64,000 bases of DNA from Qiania dongpingensis (GTDB taxonomy: Bacteria > Bacillota > Clostridia > Lachnospirales > Lachnospiraceae): contig NZ_CP060634.1 in the NCBI RefSeq assembly GCF_014337195.1, forward strand, positions 2,480,001-2,544,000, given 5' to 3'. Under the pieces are notes generated by a model that worked only from the letters and a program-made list of their open reading frames with translations, searched no databases and was not told where the DNA came from. A program made the position numbers and the translations under genes. Below are positions 1-7,454 of this stretch, in pieces. Each line of letters starts with the position of its first letter. The stretch's first letter is position 1.

Positions 1-120
1 AGGGAGGCCGGCATACAGGTGCTGGTCTCAAATATGAATAAAAACAAGAAATTCCAGAAGGAGCAGCTCCAGAAAGAGGGCTACGGGGAATTCCGGGAAT
101 TCTACAAGGATTTTCAGTGA
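1..120 (+). CDS. C-terminal end of an unidentified protein (5' truncated by window)
   Basis: The reading frame is open from base 1 and ends with TGA at 118-120, giving 39 residues that are rich in Lys, Gln and Phe and finish in YKDFQ. It stops 37 nt before the likely aspS start on the same strand, so it may be the preceding gene of an operon. In related genomes hisS often precedes aspS, but this tail does not look like a histidyl-tRNA synthetase C-terminus to me, so I assign no function. That the frame is coding is inferred from its uninterrupted run and its spacing to aspS. Confidence 0.5.
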   Translation, partial: REAGIQVLVSNMNKNKKFQKEQLQKEGYGEFREFYKDFQ

Positions 121-157
121 CGGTGAGAAATTCCCTATAAGAAAGGACGTGGAAGAT

Positions 158-1957
158 ATGGCAGAATCGATGAGAGGTCTCCACAGGACCCACAGATGTA
201 CCGAGGTGTCGAGGGGCAATGTGGGAGAGAACGTGACGGTTATGGGCTGGGTGCAGAAAAGAAGAAACCTGGGAAGCCTGGTTTTTGTGGATCTGAGAGA
301 CCGTTCCGGCCTGCTGCAGATTGTGTTTGATGAAAAAGATGTGGGCAGCGAAGGCTTTGAAAAAGCCGGAACGCTCCGAAATGAATATGTGATCGCGGTA
401 GAGGGAGCGGTGGAAGTCCGTTCAGGCGCCGTGAATGAAAATCTCAAGACGGGGGATATTGAAATACGTGCAAAGTCCCTGCGGATTCTTTCCGAAGCAC
501 TGACTCCGCCTTTTCCCATTGAAGAGGAATGCAGCACCAAGGAGGAGCTGCGCCTGAAATACCGGTATCTGGACCTCAGAAGGCCGAACCTGCAGAGAAA
601 TCTGGCAGTGAAGAGCAGAGTGGCCATTTTGTCCCGGAATTTTATGCAGGAGCAGGGATTTCTGGAAGTGGAGACTCCCATATTGGTTAAAAGTACGCCG
701 GAAGGAGCCAGGGACTATCTGGTGCCCAGCCGAATCCATCCGGGAAATTTTTATGCGCTGCCGCAGTCGCCTCAGATATACAAGCAGCTTCTGATGTGCT
801 CTGGCTTTGACCGGTATTTTCAGATCGCCAGATGCTTCCGCGATGAGGACCTGCGCGCCGACCGGCAGCCGGAATTCACGCAGATGGATATGGAGCTTTC
901 CTTTGCAGATGTGGACGATGTTATCGAAGTGAATGAAAAGCTGCTCGCTTATCTGATGAAGGAGATATGCGATGTGGAAGTGAAGCTTCCGATCCGGCGC
1001 ATGACCTATGCGGAGGCCATGGACCGCTTTGGCTCCGACAAGCCGGACCTGCGGTTTGGGATGGAGCTCCATGACGTGTCCGGCGCGGTCCGGGACTGCG
1101 GCTTTGCCGTATTCCGAAATGCCCTGGAGGCAGGCGGATCCGTCCGCGGCCTTACGGTGAAGGGCCAGGCAGGTATGCCCAGGAAGAAAATCGATTCTCT
1201 TGTGGAATTTGCGAAGACCTACGGCGCCAAAGGACTGGCATATCTGGCCGTCCAGGAGGACGGCAGCTATAAATCATCTTTTGCGAAATTCATGACCGAG
1301 GATGAGCTGGCCGCATTGGTGAAAGCGATGGATGGAGAACCCGGCGATCTGCTCCTCTTTGCGGCAGATAAAAATAAGGTGGTATTTGACAGCCTGGGCG
1401 CTCTGCGCGTGGAACTGGCGAAGCGTCTGGAGATGATTCCAGAAAATACCTTTGAATTTGTATGGATCACGGAATTTCCCCAATTTGAATATTCGGAGGA
1501 GGAACAGCGGTTCGTGGCGATGCATCATCCCTTTACAATGCCCATGGATGAGGATCTGCCTCTGCTGGATACGGACAGAGGAGCGGTCCGCGCGAAAGCC
1601 TATGATATCGTGCTGAACGGCTGTGAGATTGGCGGCGGCAGCGTGAGAATCCATCAGAGCGACGTGCAGGCGAAGATGTTTGAATGTCTTGGATTCAGCA
1701 AGGAGGAAGCGGAAGAACGCTTTGGCTTCCTGATGAATGCGTTTAAATACGGCGTGCCGCCCCATGCAGGCCTGGCTTATGGACTGGACCGGCTGGTAAT
1801 GCTGATGACAGGAGCGGACAATATCCGCGAGGTCATTGCTTTCCCAAAGGTAAAGGATGCCTCCTGCCTGATGTCAGGAGCACCGGGACGGGTGGATGAG
1901 GTTCAGCTTACAGAGCTCAAGATTGCAGTTTCAGAACAGGACGGAGCCGGGGAATAA
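158..1957 (+). CDS. aspS: Aspartyl-tRNA synthetase
   Basis: Class II synthetase that charges tRNA-Asp (and tRNA-Asn where a non-discriminating pathway is used) in the cytoplasm. At 599 residues it has the usual length of the bacterial type. An N-terminal OB-fold anticodon-binding domain is followed by the catalytic core. Motif 2 reads FRDEDLRADRQPEFTQMDME near residues 226-245, motif 3 reads GLAYGLDRLVMLMTG near 538-552, and the bacterial GAD insertion lies between them. A GTG at 149 is in frame, but the AGAAAGGA Shine-Dalgarno at about 140-147 is well spaced only for ATG 158, so I choose 158. ATG 170 is a less likely alternative. glyA follows after 63 nt. Family assignment is near certain. 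Confidence 0.97.
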   Translation: MAESMRGLHRTHRCTEVSRGNVGENVTVMGWVQKRRNLGSLVFVDLRDRSGLLQIVFDEKDVGSEGFEKAGTLRNEYVIAVEGAVEVRSGAVNENLKTGDIEIRAKSLRILSEALTPPFPIEEECSTKEELRLKYRYLDLRRPNLQRNLAVKSRVAILSRNFMQEQGFLEVETPILVKSTPEGARDYLVPSRIHPGNFYALPQSPQIYKQLLMCSGFDRYFQIARCFRDEDLRADRQPEFTQMDMELSFADVDDVIEVNEKLLAYLMKEICDVEVKLPIRRMTYAEAMDRFGSDKPDLRFGMELHDVSGAVRDCGFAVFRNALEAGGSVRGLTVKGQAGMPRKKIDSLVEFAKTYGAKGLAYLAVQEDGSYKSSFAKFMTEDELAALVKAMDGEPGDLLLFAADKNKVVFDSLGALRVELAKRLEMIPENTFEFVWITEFPQFEYSEEEQRFVAMHHPFTMPMDEDLPLLDTDRGAVRAKAYDIVLNGCEIGGGSVRIHQSDVQAKMFECLGFSKEEAEERFGFLMNAFKYGVPPHAGLAYGLDRLVMLMTGADNIREVIAFPKVKDASCLMSGAPGRVDEVQLTELKIAVSEQDGAGE

Positions 1958-2020
1958 GAGCTTCTGATTTACTATGTTATCTAAAATATCACTATAAATC
2001 ACTTAAATGGAGGAAATAAA

Positions 2021-3259
2021 ATGTATTCATTTGAAGAGGTATCTTCCTTTGATCCTGTTATCGCTCAGGCGATGCAGGACGAGCTGGGAAGACAGCAGAG
2101 CCACATCGAGCTCATCGCTTCTGAAAACTTTGTGAGCAAGGCCGTCATGGCGGCCATGGGAAGCCCCCTGACCAATAAGTACGCGGAAGGATATCCGGGA
2201 AAGCGTTATTACGGCGGATGCGAATTCGTGGACGTGGTGGAGACTGTCGCCCAGGAGCGCGCCAGAGAGCTGTTTGGCTGTGAATATGTCAATGTGCAGC
2301 CCCATTCCGGCGCACAGGCCAATATGGCTGTTTTCTTTGCGATGCTGAAGCCCGGAGACACGGTGATGGGGATGAGCCTGGCCCATGGCGGACATCTGAC
2401 CCATGGGAGCCCTGTGAATATGTCCGGTTCTTATTTCCATGTTGTGCCCTACGGTGTGACAGACGCCGGTGTGATCGACTATGAAGAAGTGCGCCGGATT
2501 GCCCATGAGTGCAAGCCGAAGCTGATCGTGGCAGGCGCCAGCGCTTATGCCAGAGAGATTGATTTTAAGACCTTCCGGGAGATTGCCGATGAGGTGGGAG
2601 CATATCTGATGGTGGATATGGCCCATATCGCCGGCCTGGTGGCGGCGGGACTTCATATGAGCCCGATTCCTTACGCCCATGTGACCACGACCACGACCCA
2701 TAAGACACTCCGCGGCCCGAGAGGCGGGATGATCCTTTCCAGCAATGAGATGCAGGAAAAATTCAACTTTAACAAAGCGGTGTTCCCCGGTATCCAGGGC
2801 GGTCCGCTGATGCATGTGATCGCGGCCAAGGCCGTATGCTTTAAAGAAGCTCTGGATCCCAGCTTTAAGACATACATGTCTCAGACGAAGAAGAATGCGG
2901 CCAAGCTGGCAGAGGAGCTGATAAAGAGAGGCTTTGACATCGTATCAGGCGGTACCGACAATCATCTGATGCTGGTGGACCTCCGTCCAGTTGGTGTGAC
3001 CGGAAAAGCAGCGGAAAAGCTGCTGGATGCGGCTAACATTACCTGCAACAAGAACGCTATCCCCAATGATCCGGAGAAGCCCTTCGTGACCAGCGGCATC
3101 CGTCTGGGAGCCCAGGCAGTCACCAGCCGCGGAGTGGTCGAAGCGGATATGGAGACCATTGCGGAAGCTATCCGTCTGGTGATCACACAGGATGAAGCCA
3201 ATACGGCGAAGGCAAAAGCCATGGTGAAGGAACTTACGGATAAATATCCGCTGTACTAG
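2021..3259 (+). CDS. glyA: Serine hydroxymethyltransferase
   Basis: PLP enzyme that interconverts serine and glycine with tetrahydrofolate, feeding one-carbon metabolism. It has 412 residues, normal for the bacterial family. The N-terminal region carries the conserved LIASENF block and [13 protein letters not shown]. The PLP lysine lies in [11 protein letters not shown] (about residue 227), and the C-terminus holds the conserved TSGIRLG segment. The start is set by a strong TGGAGG site 8 nt upstream of ATG 2021. The gene lies 63 nt after aspS and could be co-transcribed. A weak hairpin (AAGCTC/GAGCTT, 3308-3324) without a clear T-run follows. The structured repeat begins right after it. Confidence 0.98.
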   Translation: MYSFEEVSSFDPVIAQAMQDELGRQQSHIELIASENFVSKAVMAAMGSPLTNKYAEGYPGKRYYGGCEFVDVVETVAQERARELFGCEYVNVQPHSGAQANMAVFFAMLKPGDTVMGMSLAHGGHLTHGSPVNMSGSYFHVVPYGVTDAGVIDYEEVRRIAHECKPKLIVAGASAYAREIDFKTFREIADEVGAYLMVDMAHIAGLVAAGLHMSPIPYAHVTTTTTHKTLRGPRGGMILSSNEMQEKFNFNKAVFPGIQGGPLMHVIAAKAVCFKEALDPSFKTYMSQTKKNAAKLAEELIKRGFDIVSGGTDNHLMLVDLRPVGVTGKAAEKLLDAANITCNKNAIPNDPEKPFVTSGIRLGAQAVTSRGVVEADMETIAEAIRLVITQDEANTAKAKAMVKELTDKYPLY

Positions 3260-3329
3260 ATATCTGTAGGGGCCGCCTTCCTAATATTTTACGAAATCAT
3301 TCTGAGTAAGCTCCGATTGAGCTTTAGTT

Positions 3330-4000
3330 AAATACCGGCAGTAGCTCCGGGCCGTCACGATTTCGGTTCGCTGGCGATGCAGGGGCCGTTTTATCCCCGC
3401 TCCAGGAGTACCACTCACATGTCGACGGGAAATCTTTATGATTTCCCGTCTCCTGTTCGCTCAGAAACGGAATCGGTATTTCCGTTTCTGCCTCCCTCCG
3501 CCAGGGGAACACCGGCCTCTGCCCTGCGGCGCTCACCTTTAGGCCGGCCCGGAATCGTTCTGCCGGCGCCCTGCCTGCCGCACCATTTTGGCTGATTTCC
3601 GTTCCCTTGATCCCAGAAAAGGATTGGATATCCACACGGCCCGCGCGCCTTATGGCAGCGGGCTGAGGTGGCCGCCCCAATGGCTTTCGAGGCAAATGAG
3701 CGCTTATTTCGGTGCGGAAGAAAGGCAAAGAGGAATGATCCGATTCCATCGTAAGGCGAGCGCCGCAAAGGCGTTAGCAGGATCTTCCCGGCCGCAGGGA
3801 GGTAAAAACCGAATTTCATGCAGGTTTTTATTGGAATCTGACATGGAAAAATATCGATTTATCCATGTCAGTTGGAAAGGACCGACTGGAGGCTGTAAAG
3901 ATGCTGGTTACGGCTGCCAGCGAGCCGCCTGGATGGAATCGGATTTCCTCCTGCCTCATCTGGTTATAAAGATACGCTTGTTTTAAAGATATTTAAAGGT
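3330..4000. repeat. Structured dispersed repeat, copy A (possible large non-coding RNA)
   Basis: This 671-bp stretch has no convincing gene but matches the reverse complement of 48350-49022 along its whole length. By eye, identity is about 90% over 3332-3560, low (about 65-70%) over 3570-3735, about 98% over 3751-3931 and about 75% at the right end. Perfect hairpins are visible at 3424-3450 (10 bp), 3462-3490 (11 bp), 3512-3547 (7 bp), 3804-3829 (7 bp) and 3840-3869 (8 bp). A 13-bp inverted repeat (3738-3750 with 3932-3944) encloses the most conserved 181 nt. In the 3462-3490 stem one G-C pair is replaced by A-T in the other copy. A frame of about 70 codons is shared by both copies, but the three core differences all change its amino acids, which argues against coding. 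I cannot tell which strand is transcribed. Confidence 0.8.
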
Positions 4001-4005
4001 ATAGT
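3978..4005 (+). promoter_or_regulatory. Candidate sigma-A promoter for the ArsC/Spx-like gene
   Basis: TTGTTT (3978-3983), a 16-bp spacer and TATAGT (4000-4005) lie 47 bp upstream of ATG 4053. The site sits in the last bases of the structured repeat. The -35 element is also present in copy B, but the -10 there has diverged, so the promoter may be specific to this locus. Confidence 0.45.
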
Positions 4006-4052
4006 AAAGCTCACAATGTCTTTTTTGGTTTTACAGGGAAAGGAGAGTTCAA

Positions 4053-4421
4053 ATGGTCTTATTTGTGGAATATCCGAAATGCAGTACCTGCCAGAAGGCA
4101 AAAAAATGGCTGGAGGAAAATGGAATAGAGTTTAAAGACCGTCACATCGTGGAAGATAATCCAACGGCGGAAGAGCTGAAAGCATGGAAAGAAAAAGGCG
4201 GTCTGCCTCTGAAACGGTTCTTTAATACCAGCGGTATGAAATATAAGGCTCTTGAATTAAAGGATAAGCTTCCGGATATGAGTGAAGAAGAGCAGTTTTC
4301 CCTTCTGGCTACAGACGGAATGTTGGTGAAAAGGCCGGTTCTGGTAGGGGAGGATTTCGTCCTCACCGGATTCCGGGAGAAGGAATGGGCGGAAAAATTA
4401 AAGCTTCCGTTTAATTCTTAA
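4053..4421 (+). CDS. ArsC/Spx-family thioredoxin-fold protein
   Basis: This 122-residue protein has the arsenate reductase/Spx/MgsR fold. The N-terminus reads VEYPKCSTCQKAKKWL, so a CxxC redox pair (Cys10, Cys13) follows the first strand. The C-terminal half contains LLATDGMLVKRPVLV, the conserved cis-Pro/Arg segment of the family. Members either reduce arsenate with thioredoxin or glutaredoxin, or act as redox-sensing RNA polymerase-binding regulators. The sequence alone does not separate these. There are no arsenic genes nearby, so an enzyme or redox regulator of unknown target is the safest reading. A GGAAAGGAGAG ribosome site precedes ATG 4053. The gene is monocistronic: 180 nt and a strong promoter separate it from the next gene. 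Confidence 0.9.
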   Translation: MVLFVEYPKCSTCQKAKKWLEENGIEFKDRHIVEDNPTAEELKAWKEKGGLPLKRFFNTSGMKYKALELKDKLPDMSEEEQFSLLATDGMLVKRPVLVGEDFVLTGFREKEWAEKLKLPFNS

Positions 4422-4446
4422 TCTTTTCGAATCTTTTTCCGTGCGG

Positions 4447-4476
4447 TTGACAATGAACGTCAGAACTCGGTATAAT
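4447..4476 (+). promoter_or_regulatory. Strong sigma-A promoter for the cadherin-like surface protein
   Basis: Consensus TTGACA (4447-4452), an 18-bp spacer and TATAAT (4471-4476). It implies a transcript with an untranslated leader of about 140 nt before ATG 4624. Confidence 0.75.
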
Positions 4477-4623
4477 ATCGAGAGAAGCAAGATATTATAC
4501 CTGTGCATAGGCGGCTTTTGCATATACTGCAGAAGACAGCTGCACAACCGCCGGAGGCCCGTGTCCGTTTTGGACATGGAATAATATCGAGAGAAGCTTA
4601 GTGTGCCGGTTCGAGGAGACAAT
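4472..4623 (+). promoter_or_regulatory. Long 5' leader with a 17-nt direct repeat and hairpins
   Basis: The 17-nt sequence ATAATATCGAGAGAAGC occurs at 4472-4488 and again at 4581-4597. The first copy also forms a perfect 8-bp hairpin, ATAATATC (4472-4479) with GATATTAT (4491-4498), overlapping the -10 and the start of the transcript. Further down, GGCGG (4510-4514) can pair with CCGCC (4548-4552), and TGTCC/GGACA forms a small hairpin near 4562-4576. I recognise no known riboswitch. It could be a protein operator, an RNA leader, or a small duplication. Confidence 0.45.
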
Positions 4624-6300
4624 ATGGAGAAAAAAATAAAACGAATATTTTCTGTTTTGATCATATGCTGCACCCTGCTGTTTGGAGTGGGAATCACGTC
4701 ATTCGCTGCGGGGACCAGTGGGACCAACGACGCGTCGCTGGCTTCTTTAGAGATTTCGCCGGGTACGCTCAGCCCTGAGTTTTCATCCGATGTGTATGAA
4801 TATCAGGTGGAGGTGGACGCGGACTGTGATAAGCTTCTGGTAAATGCCAAGACCTCCGACAGCGGGGCCAAAATGGTGATAGCCGGAAATTCTGGACTGA
4901 AGGTGGGGACGAATACTGTCATCATAAATGTGACGGCGGCCGACGGAGTGACGACGGCCAAATATACCATTCAGGCAGTGCGGAGCGCCGGTGAGCCACA
5001 GTCCTCCGCGGCAGGAAGTGAAAGTACGGCTGCAGAATCTTCTGAGAGCCAGATCGCCAATAACCCTCTGGTCAGCAGTTCTGGCACCGCTGCAGAAACG
5101 GGCAGTACGGAAGGTCAGGAGTCTCAGAGCTCCAGTTCTGCTTCCGCAGGCACGATCACGACTACGGGCAAGACGTATACCCTGTCTGAGCCGGACGCAT
5201 CCGCGATACCGGATGGATATACGGCGATGGATCTGAAAATCGGGGAGCAGACTGTAAAGGTCTGGAAATTCCCTTCAGAATATGATGTGGAAGGGTTTTA
5301 TCTGTTATACGGGACCGATGAGGCCGGAAAAACGGCGTTTTATATCTATGATGAGACAGAAGGCACCGTGATCACAGCGCCGGACGGCATCCTGTCGGCC
5401 GGACAGGAGAATGAGATTTCACAGGTGCAGCTGCAAAAGGCTCAGGAAGCCTACCAGAAATCCATGAAAAACCGGATGCTGATCATTATTGGTCTTTCTG
5501 TGCTGTGCTTTATCCTTTTGATAGCCTTTACCGCCGCTATGACCCGGAGAAAGAATGGGCATGGGGAGGATGACTTTCATGATGACGGTCCCCGCGGAGG
5601 CTATGGCGGAGAGCCGGATGAAGATGATTATGAGGAAGCGGGAGAAGAGCCTTATGACGAAGAGCCATATGGGGAAGAATCCTATGAGGAGGAGCCTTAT
5701 GACGAAGAGCCTTATGAGGAAGAATCTTATGGGGAAGAGTCTTATGAGGAGGAGCCTAATGAGGAAGAATCCTATGGGGAAGCGTCTTATGATGAGGAAC
5801 TCTATGATCTAGATGCCGAGGATGCAGCGGATGAGGAGCCTGCGCGGGTATCCGCAGAGGAGCATGCTTCAGAACCGGAGACAGATTCTGCGCCTGCTGA
5901 AGAGGAAGAGTCATATCCGGAGGAAGTAACGGAGAAACCGTCCGAGGAATATATGGACGGAGCAGAAAGTGAAGATTATCAGGAGGAAGAGGAAACAGAA
6001 CAGCCCAAAGCTTCGGATGAAGAGGAGGAGGATCTGGACGCAGACTTTGATTTGCTGGAGGCCCTTTTGTCGGATTCCGTCCGGAGTGTGAAGCCGGATG
6101 ACGCGGATAGTATCGTGAACCGGGCGGCGGAAAAAGCCGGGAAGCGGCCTAAGGAGCAGCCGGTGCCCGTTCCGGAAAAACAGAAGGTCCGTGAACCGGA
6201 GAAGAGGGAACGGAAAAAGCAGGCCGTGAAACCGCAGCCAGCCAGGAGGCCCTCTCAGAATTTGGAAGACGATGATGATTTTGAAATTTTCGATTTATAG
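4624..6300 (+). CDS. Secreted, membrane-anchored protein with cadherin-like beta-sandwich domain and acidic tail
   Basis: 558 residues. The signal peptide is MEKKIKRIFSVLIICCTLLF with AG cleavage near residue 28. It is followed by a cadherin-like beta-sandwich (PF12733-type) domain, about residues 33-122, with the family pattern LASLEISPGTLSPEFSSD. Next come a Ser/Thr-rich linker to about 185 and a second folded region to about 270. One transmembrane helix (MLIIIGLSVLCFILLIAF, about 287-305) leads to a very acidic cytoplasmic tail with EEPYDEE/EESYGEE repeats (about 330-400) and a Lys/Arg-rich end. An upstream in-frame GTG at 4603 is possible, but CGAGGAGA sits correctly for ATG 4624. The topology (outside domain, one helix, long charged inner tail) suggests an envelope protein that contacts something in the cytoplasm. 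The function is unknown. Confidence 0.8.
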   Translation: MEKKIKRIFSVLIICCTLLFGVGITSFAAGTSGTNDASLASLEISPGTLSPEFSSDVYEYQVEVDADCDKLLVNAKTSDSGAKMVIAGNSGLKVGTNTVIINVTAADGVTTAKYTIQAVRSAGEPQSSAAGSESTAAESSESQIANNPLVSSSGTAAETGSTEGQESQSSSSASAGTITTTGKTYTLSEPDASAIPDGYTAMDLKIGEQTVKVWKFPSEYDVEGFYLLYGTDEAGKTAFYIYDETEGTVITAPDGILSAGQENEISQVQLQKAQEAYQKSMKNRMLIIIGLSVLCFILLIAFTAAMTRRKNGHGEDDFHDDGPRGGYGGEPDEDDYEEAGEEPYDEEPYGEESYEEEPYDEEPYEEESYGEESYEEEPNEEESYGEASYDEELYDLDAEDAADEEPARVSAEEHASEPETDSAPAEEEESYPEEVTEKPSEEYMDGAESEDYQEEEETEQPKASDEEEEDLDADFDLLEALLSDSVRSVKPDDADSIVNRAAEKAGKRPKEQPVPVPEKQKVREPEKRERKKQAVKPQPARRPSQNLEDDDDFEIFDL

Positions 6301-6313
6301 ATTCTAACAAAAG

Positions 6314-6341
6314 TGCAGCCCCGGGAGGGGACTGCATTTTT
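6314..6341 (+). terminator. Intrinsic terminator
   Basis: Stem TGCAGCCCC / GGGGACTGCA with one bulge, a GGGA loop and a following TTTTTG, 13 bp after the stop of the surface-protein gene. Confidence 0.8.
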
Positions 6342-6381
6342 GTCTCTGAGGGGTATCCTAATTCCATCCAGACACTGCCAC

Positions 6382-6421
6382 TTGCAATTCTTATGAGACT
6401 GTGCTAATATTGTTATAACAA
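6382..6421 (+). promoter_or_regulatory. Promoter with overlapping palindromic operator for the regulator-mcsAB-clpC operon
   Basis: TTGCAA (6382-6387), a 17-bp spacer and TAATAT (6405-6410) are followed at once by the perfect 12-bp palindrome TTGTTATAACAA (6410-6421), 20 bp before the GTG start of the GntR-type gene. A palindrome at the transcription start next to a GntR gene suggests self-repression (inference). Confidence 0.6.
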
Positions 6422-6440
6422 ATATAACGAAAGAGGCCGG

Positions 6441-6857
6441 GTGAAGAAGATGATAATGAAAATAGATTTTAACAGTGACGAAGCATTATATATACAGCTG
6501 AGAAATCAGATCATCATTGGCATCGCCACCGAAACCATCAAGGAGGGAGAAGCCCTCCCGTCGGTCAGGAGTCTGGCTGACACCATTGGAATTAACATGC
6601 ATACGGTAAATAAGGCATATACGGTCCTGAAGCAGGAAGGTTTTGTAAAGCTGGACCGCCGGAAGGGAGCCGTCATTGCCGTCGACTTTGATAAAATGCG
6701 GGCAATGGAGGAATTGATGTCCGACATGCAGGTGCTGCTTGCAAAAGCGGCATGTAAAAACATCAGCCGGAGGGAAATCCATGAATTGGTGGATATGGTG
6801 ATGAACCAGTTTGACTGTTCGCCGGAAGCTTCGGAGGACTGCTCCGATATGGAGTGA
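6441..6857 (+). CDS. GntR-family transcriptional regulator, YtrA type
   Basis: 138 residues. A winged-helix GntR domain fills residues 8-78 (EALYIQLRNQIIIGIATETI, then LPSVRSLADTIGINMHTVNKAY). It is followed by only a short helical C-terminal tail, the layout of the small YtrA subgroup, which responds to cell-wall-active or metabolic signals. The GTG at 6441 is favoured because AGAGG lies 5 nt upstream; ATG 6450 and 6456 are alternatives, the last matching the usual family start. It stands at the head of mcsA-mcsB-clpC, where most Firmicutes have ctsR, with 39 nt to mcsA. It may therefore control this protein quality-control operon. I see no CtsR-like gene in the window. Confidence 0.88.
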   Translation: MKKMIMKIDFNSDEALYIQLRNQIIIGIATETIKEGEALPSVRSLADTIGINMHTVNKAYTVLKQEGFVKLDRRKGAVIAVDFDKMRAMEELMSDMQVLLAKAACKNISRREIHELVDMVMNQFDCSPEASEDCSDME

Positions 6858-6896
6858 CACCCGGATCCTGACAGGCTGAGTTTGGGAGGATAGACC

Positions 6897-7454
6897 ATGT
6901 TATGTGAAAAATGTAAAATAAGAGAGGCCAATATCCGATATACGGAAGTGATCGGCGGAGTGAAGACAGAGCACAACCTGTGCAGCCACTGCGCCAAGGA
7001 AATGGATTTTGGACATTATACAGCGATGTTTGATACGGATTATCCGATAGGGAAGCTTTTGTCGGATTTGTTTGGGCTGGACGCAGAGCGCGGGGACAGT
7101 GACGAGATGGATATGGACCAGGTGGTCTGCCCCACTTGCAATACGGCATATAGTGATTTTGTAAAGGACAGCCGTTTTGGCTGCCCGGATTGTTACCGGG
7201 TCTTCGACCTGCTGATGAGTGAGAACATCAAGAAAATTCAAGGCAATGACACCCATACGGGAAAGCGCCCTTTGTATGGACATGAAGCCACAGAGGACCA
7301 TGAAGGGACGGAGAAAACGGAAGATATCCAGAACTCCATTGAAATCCTGTCATCCAAGCTGCAGGAAGCCATCCGGGAAGAAGAGTATGAGATGGCGGCA
7401 AAGTATAGGGATGAGATCAGAGAATTGAAGGAGAGGTTGAATGCAGATGCTTAA
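6897..7454 (+). CDS. mcsA: McsA, activator of the arginine kinase McsB
   Basis: 185 residues. Zinc-binding CxxC pairs are visible: CEKC (3-6), CSHC (28-31), CPTC (80-83) and CPDC (98-101). A UvrB/UvrC (UVR) motif at the C-terminus reads LQEAIREEEYEMAAKYRDEI. McsA stimulates McsB and links it to ClpC. A GGGAGGA site lies 7 nt before ATG 6897. The gene overlaps mcsB by 14 nt, a sign of translational coupling. Order and domain content match the class III heat-shock operon of Firmicutes, except that the upstream regulator is GntR-type. Confidence 0.93.
   Translation: MLCEKCKIREANIRYTEVIGGVKTEHNLCSHCAKEMDFGHYTAMFDTDYPIGKLLSDLFGLDAERGDSDEMDMDQVVCPTCNTAYSDFVKDSRFGCPDCYRVFDLLMSENIKKIQGNDTHTGKRPLYGHEATEDHEGTEKTEDIQNSIEILSSKLQEAIREEEYEMAAKYRDEIRELKERLNADA

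Noticed and set aside
1958..2020. A riboswitch or T-box in front of glyA or aspS
   Set aside because: The aspS-glyA gap is only 63 bp and shows no T-box or glycine-riboswitch features; the region upstream of aspS is cut by the window edge.
3588..3986. Open frame of 132 codons in the structured repeat
   Set aside because: About 70 codons are shared with copy B, but the differences in the conserved core are all amino acid-changing, there is no ribosome site, and conservation follows hairpins rather than codons.
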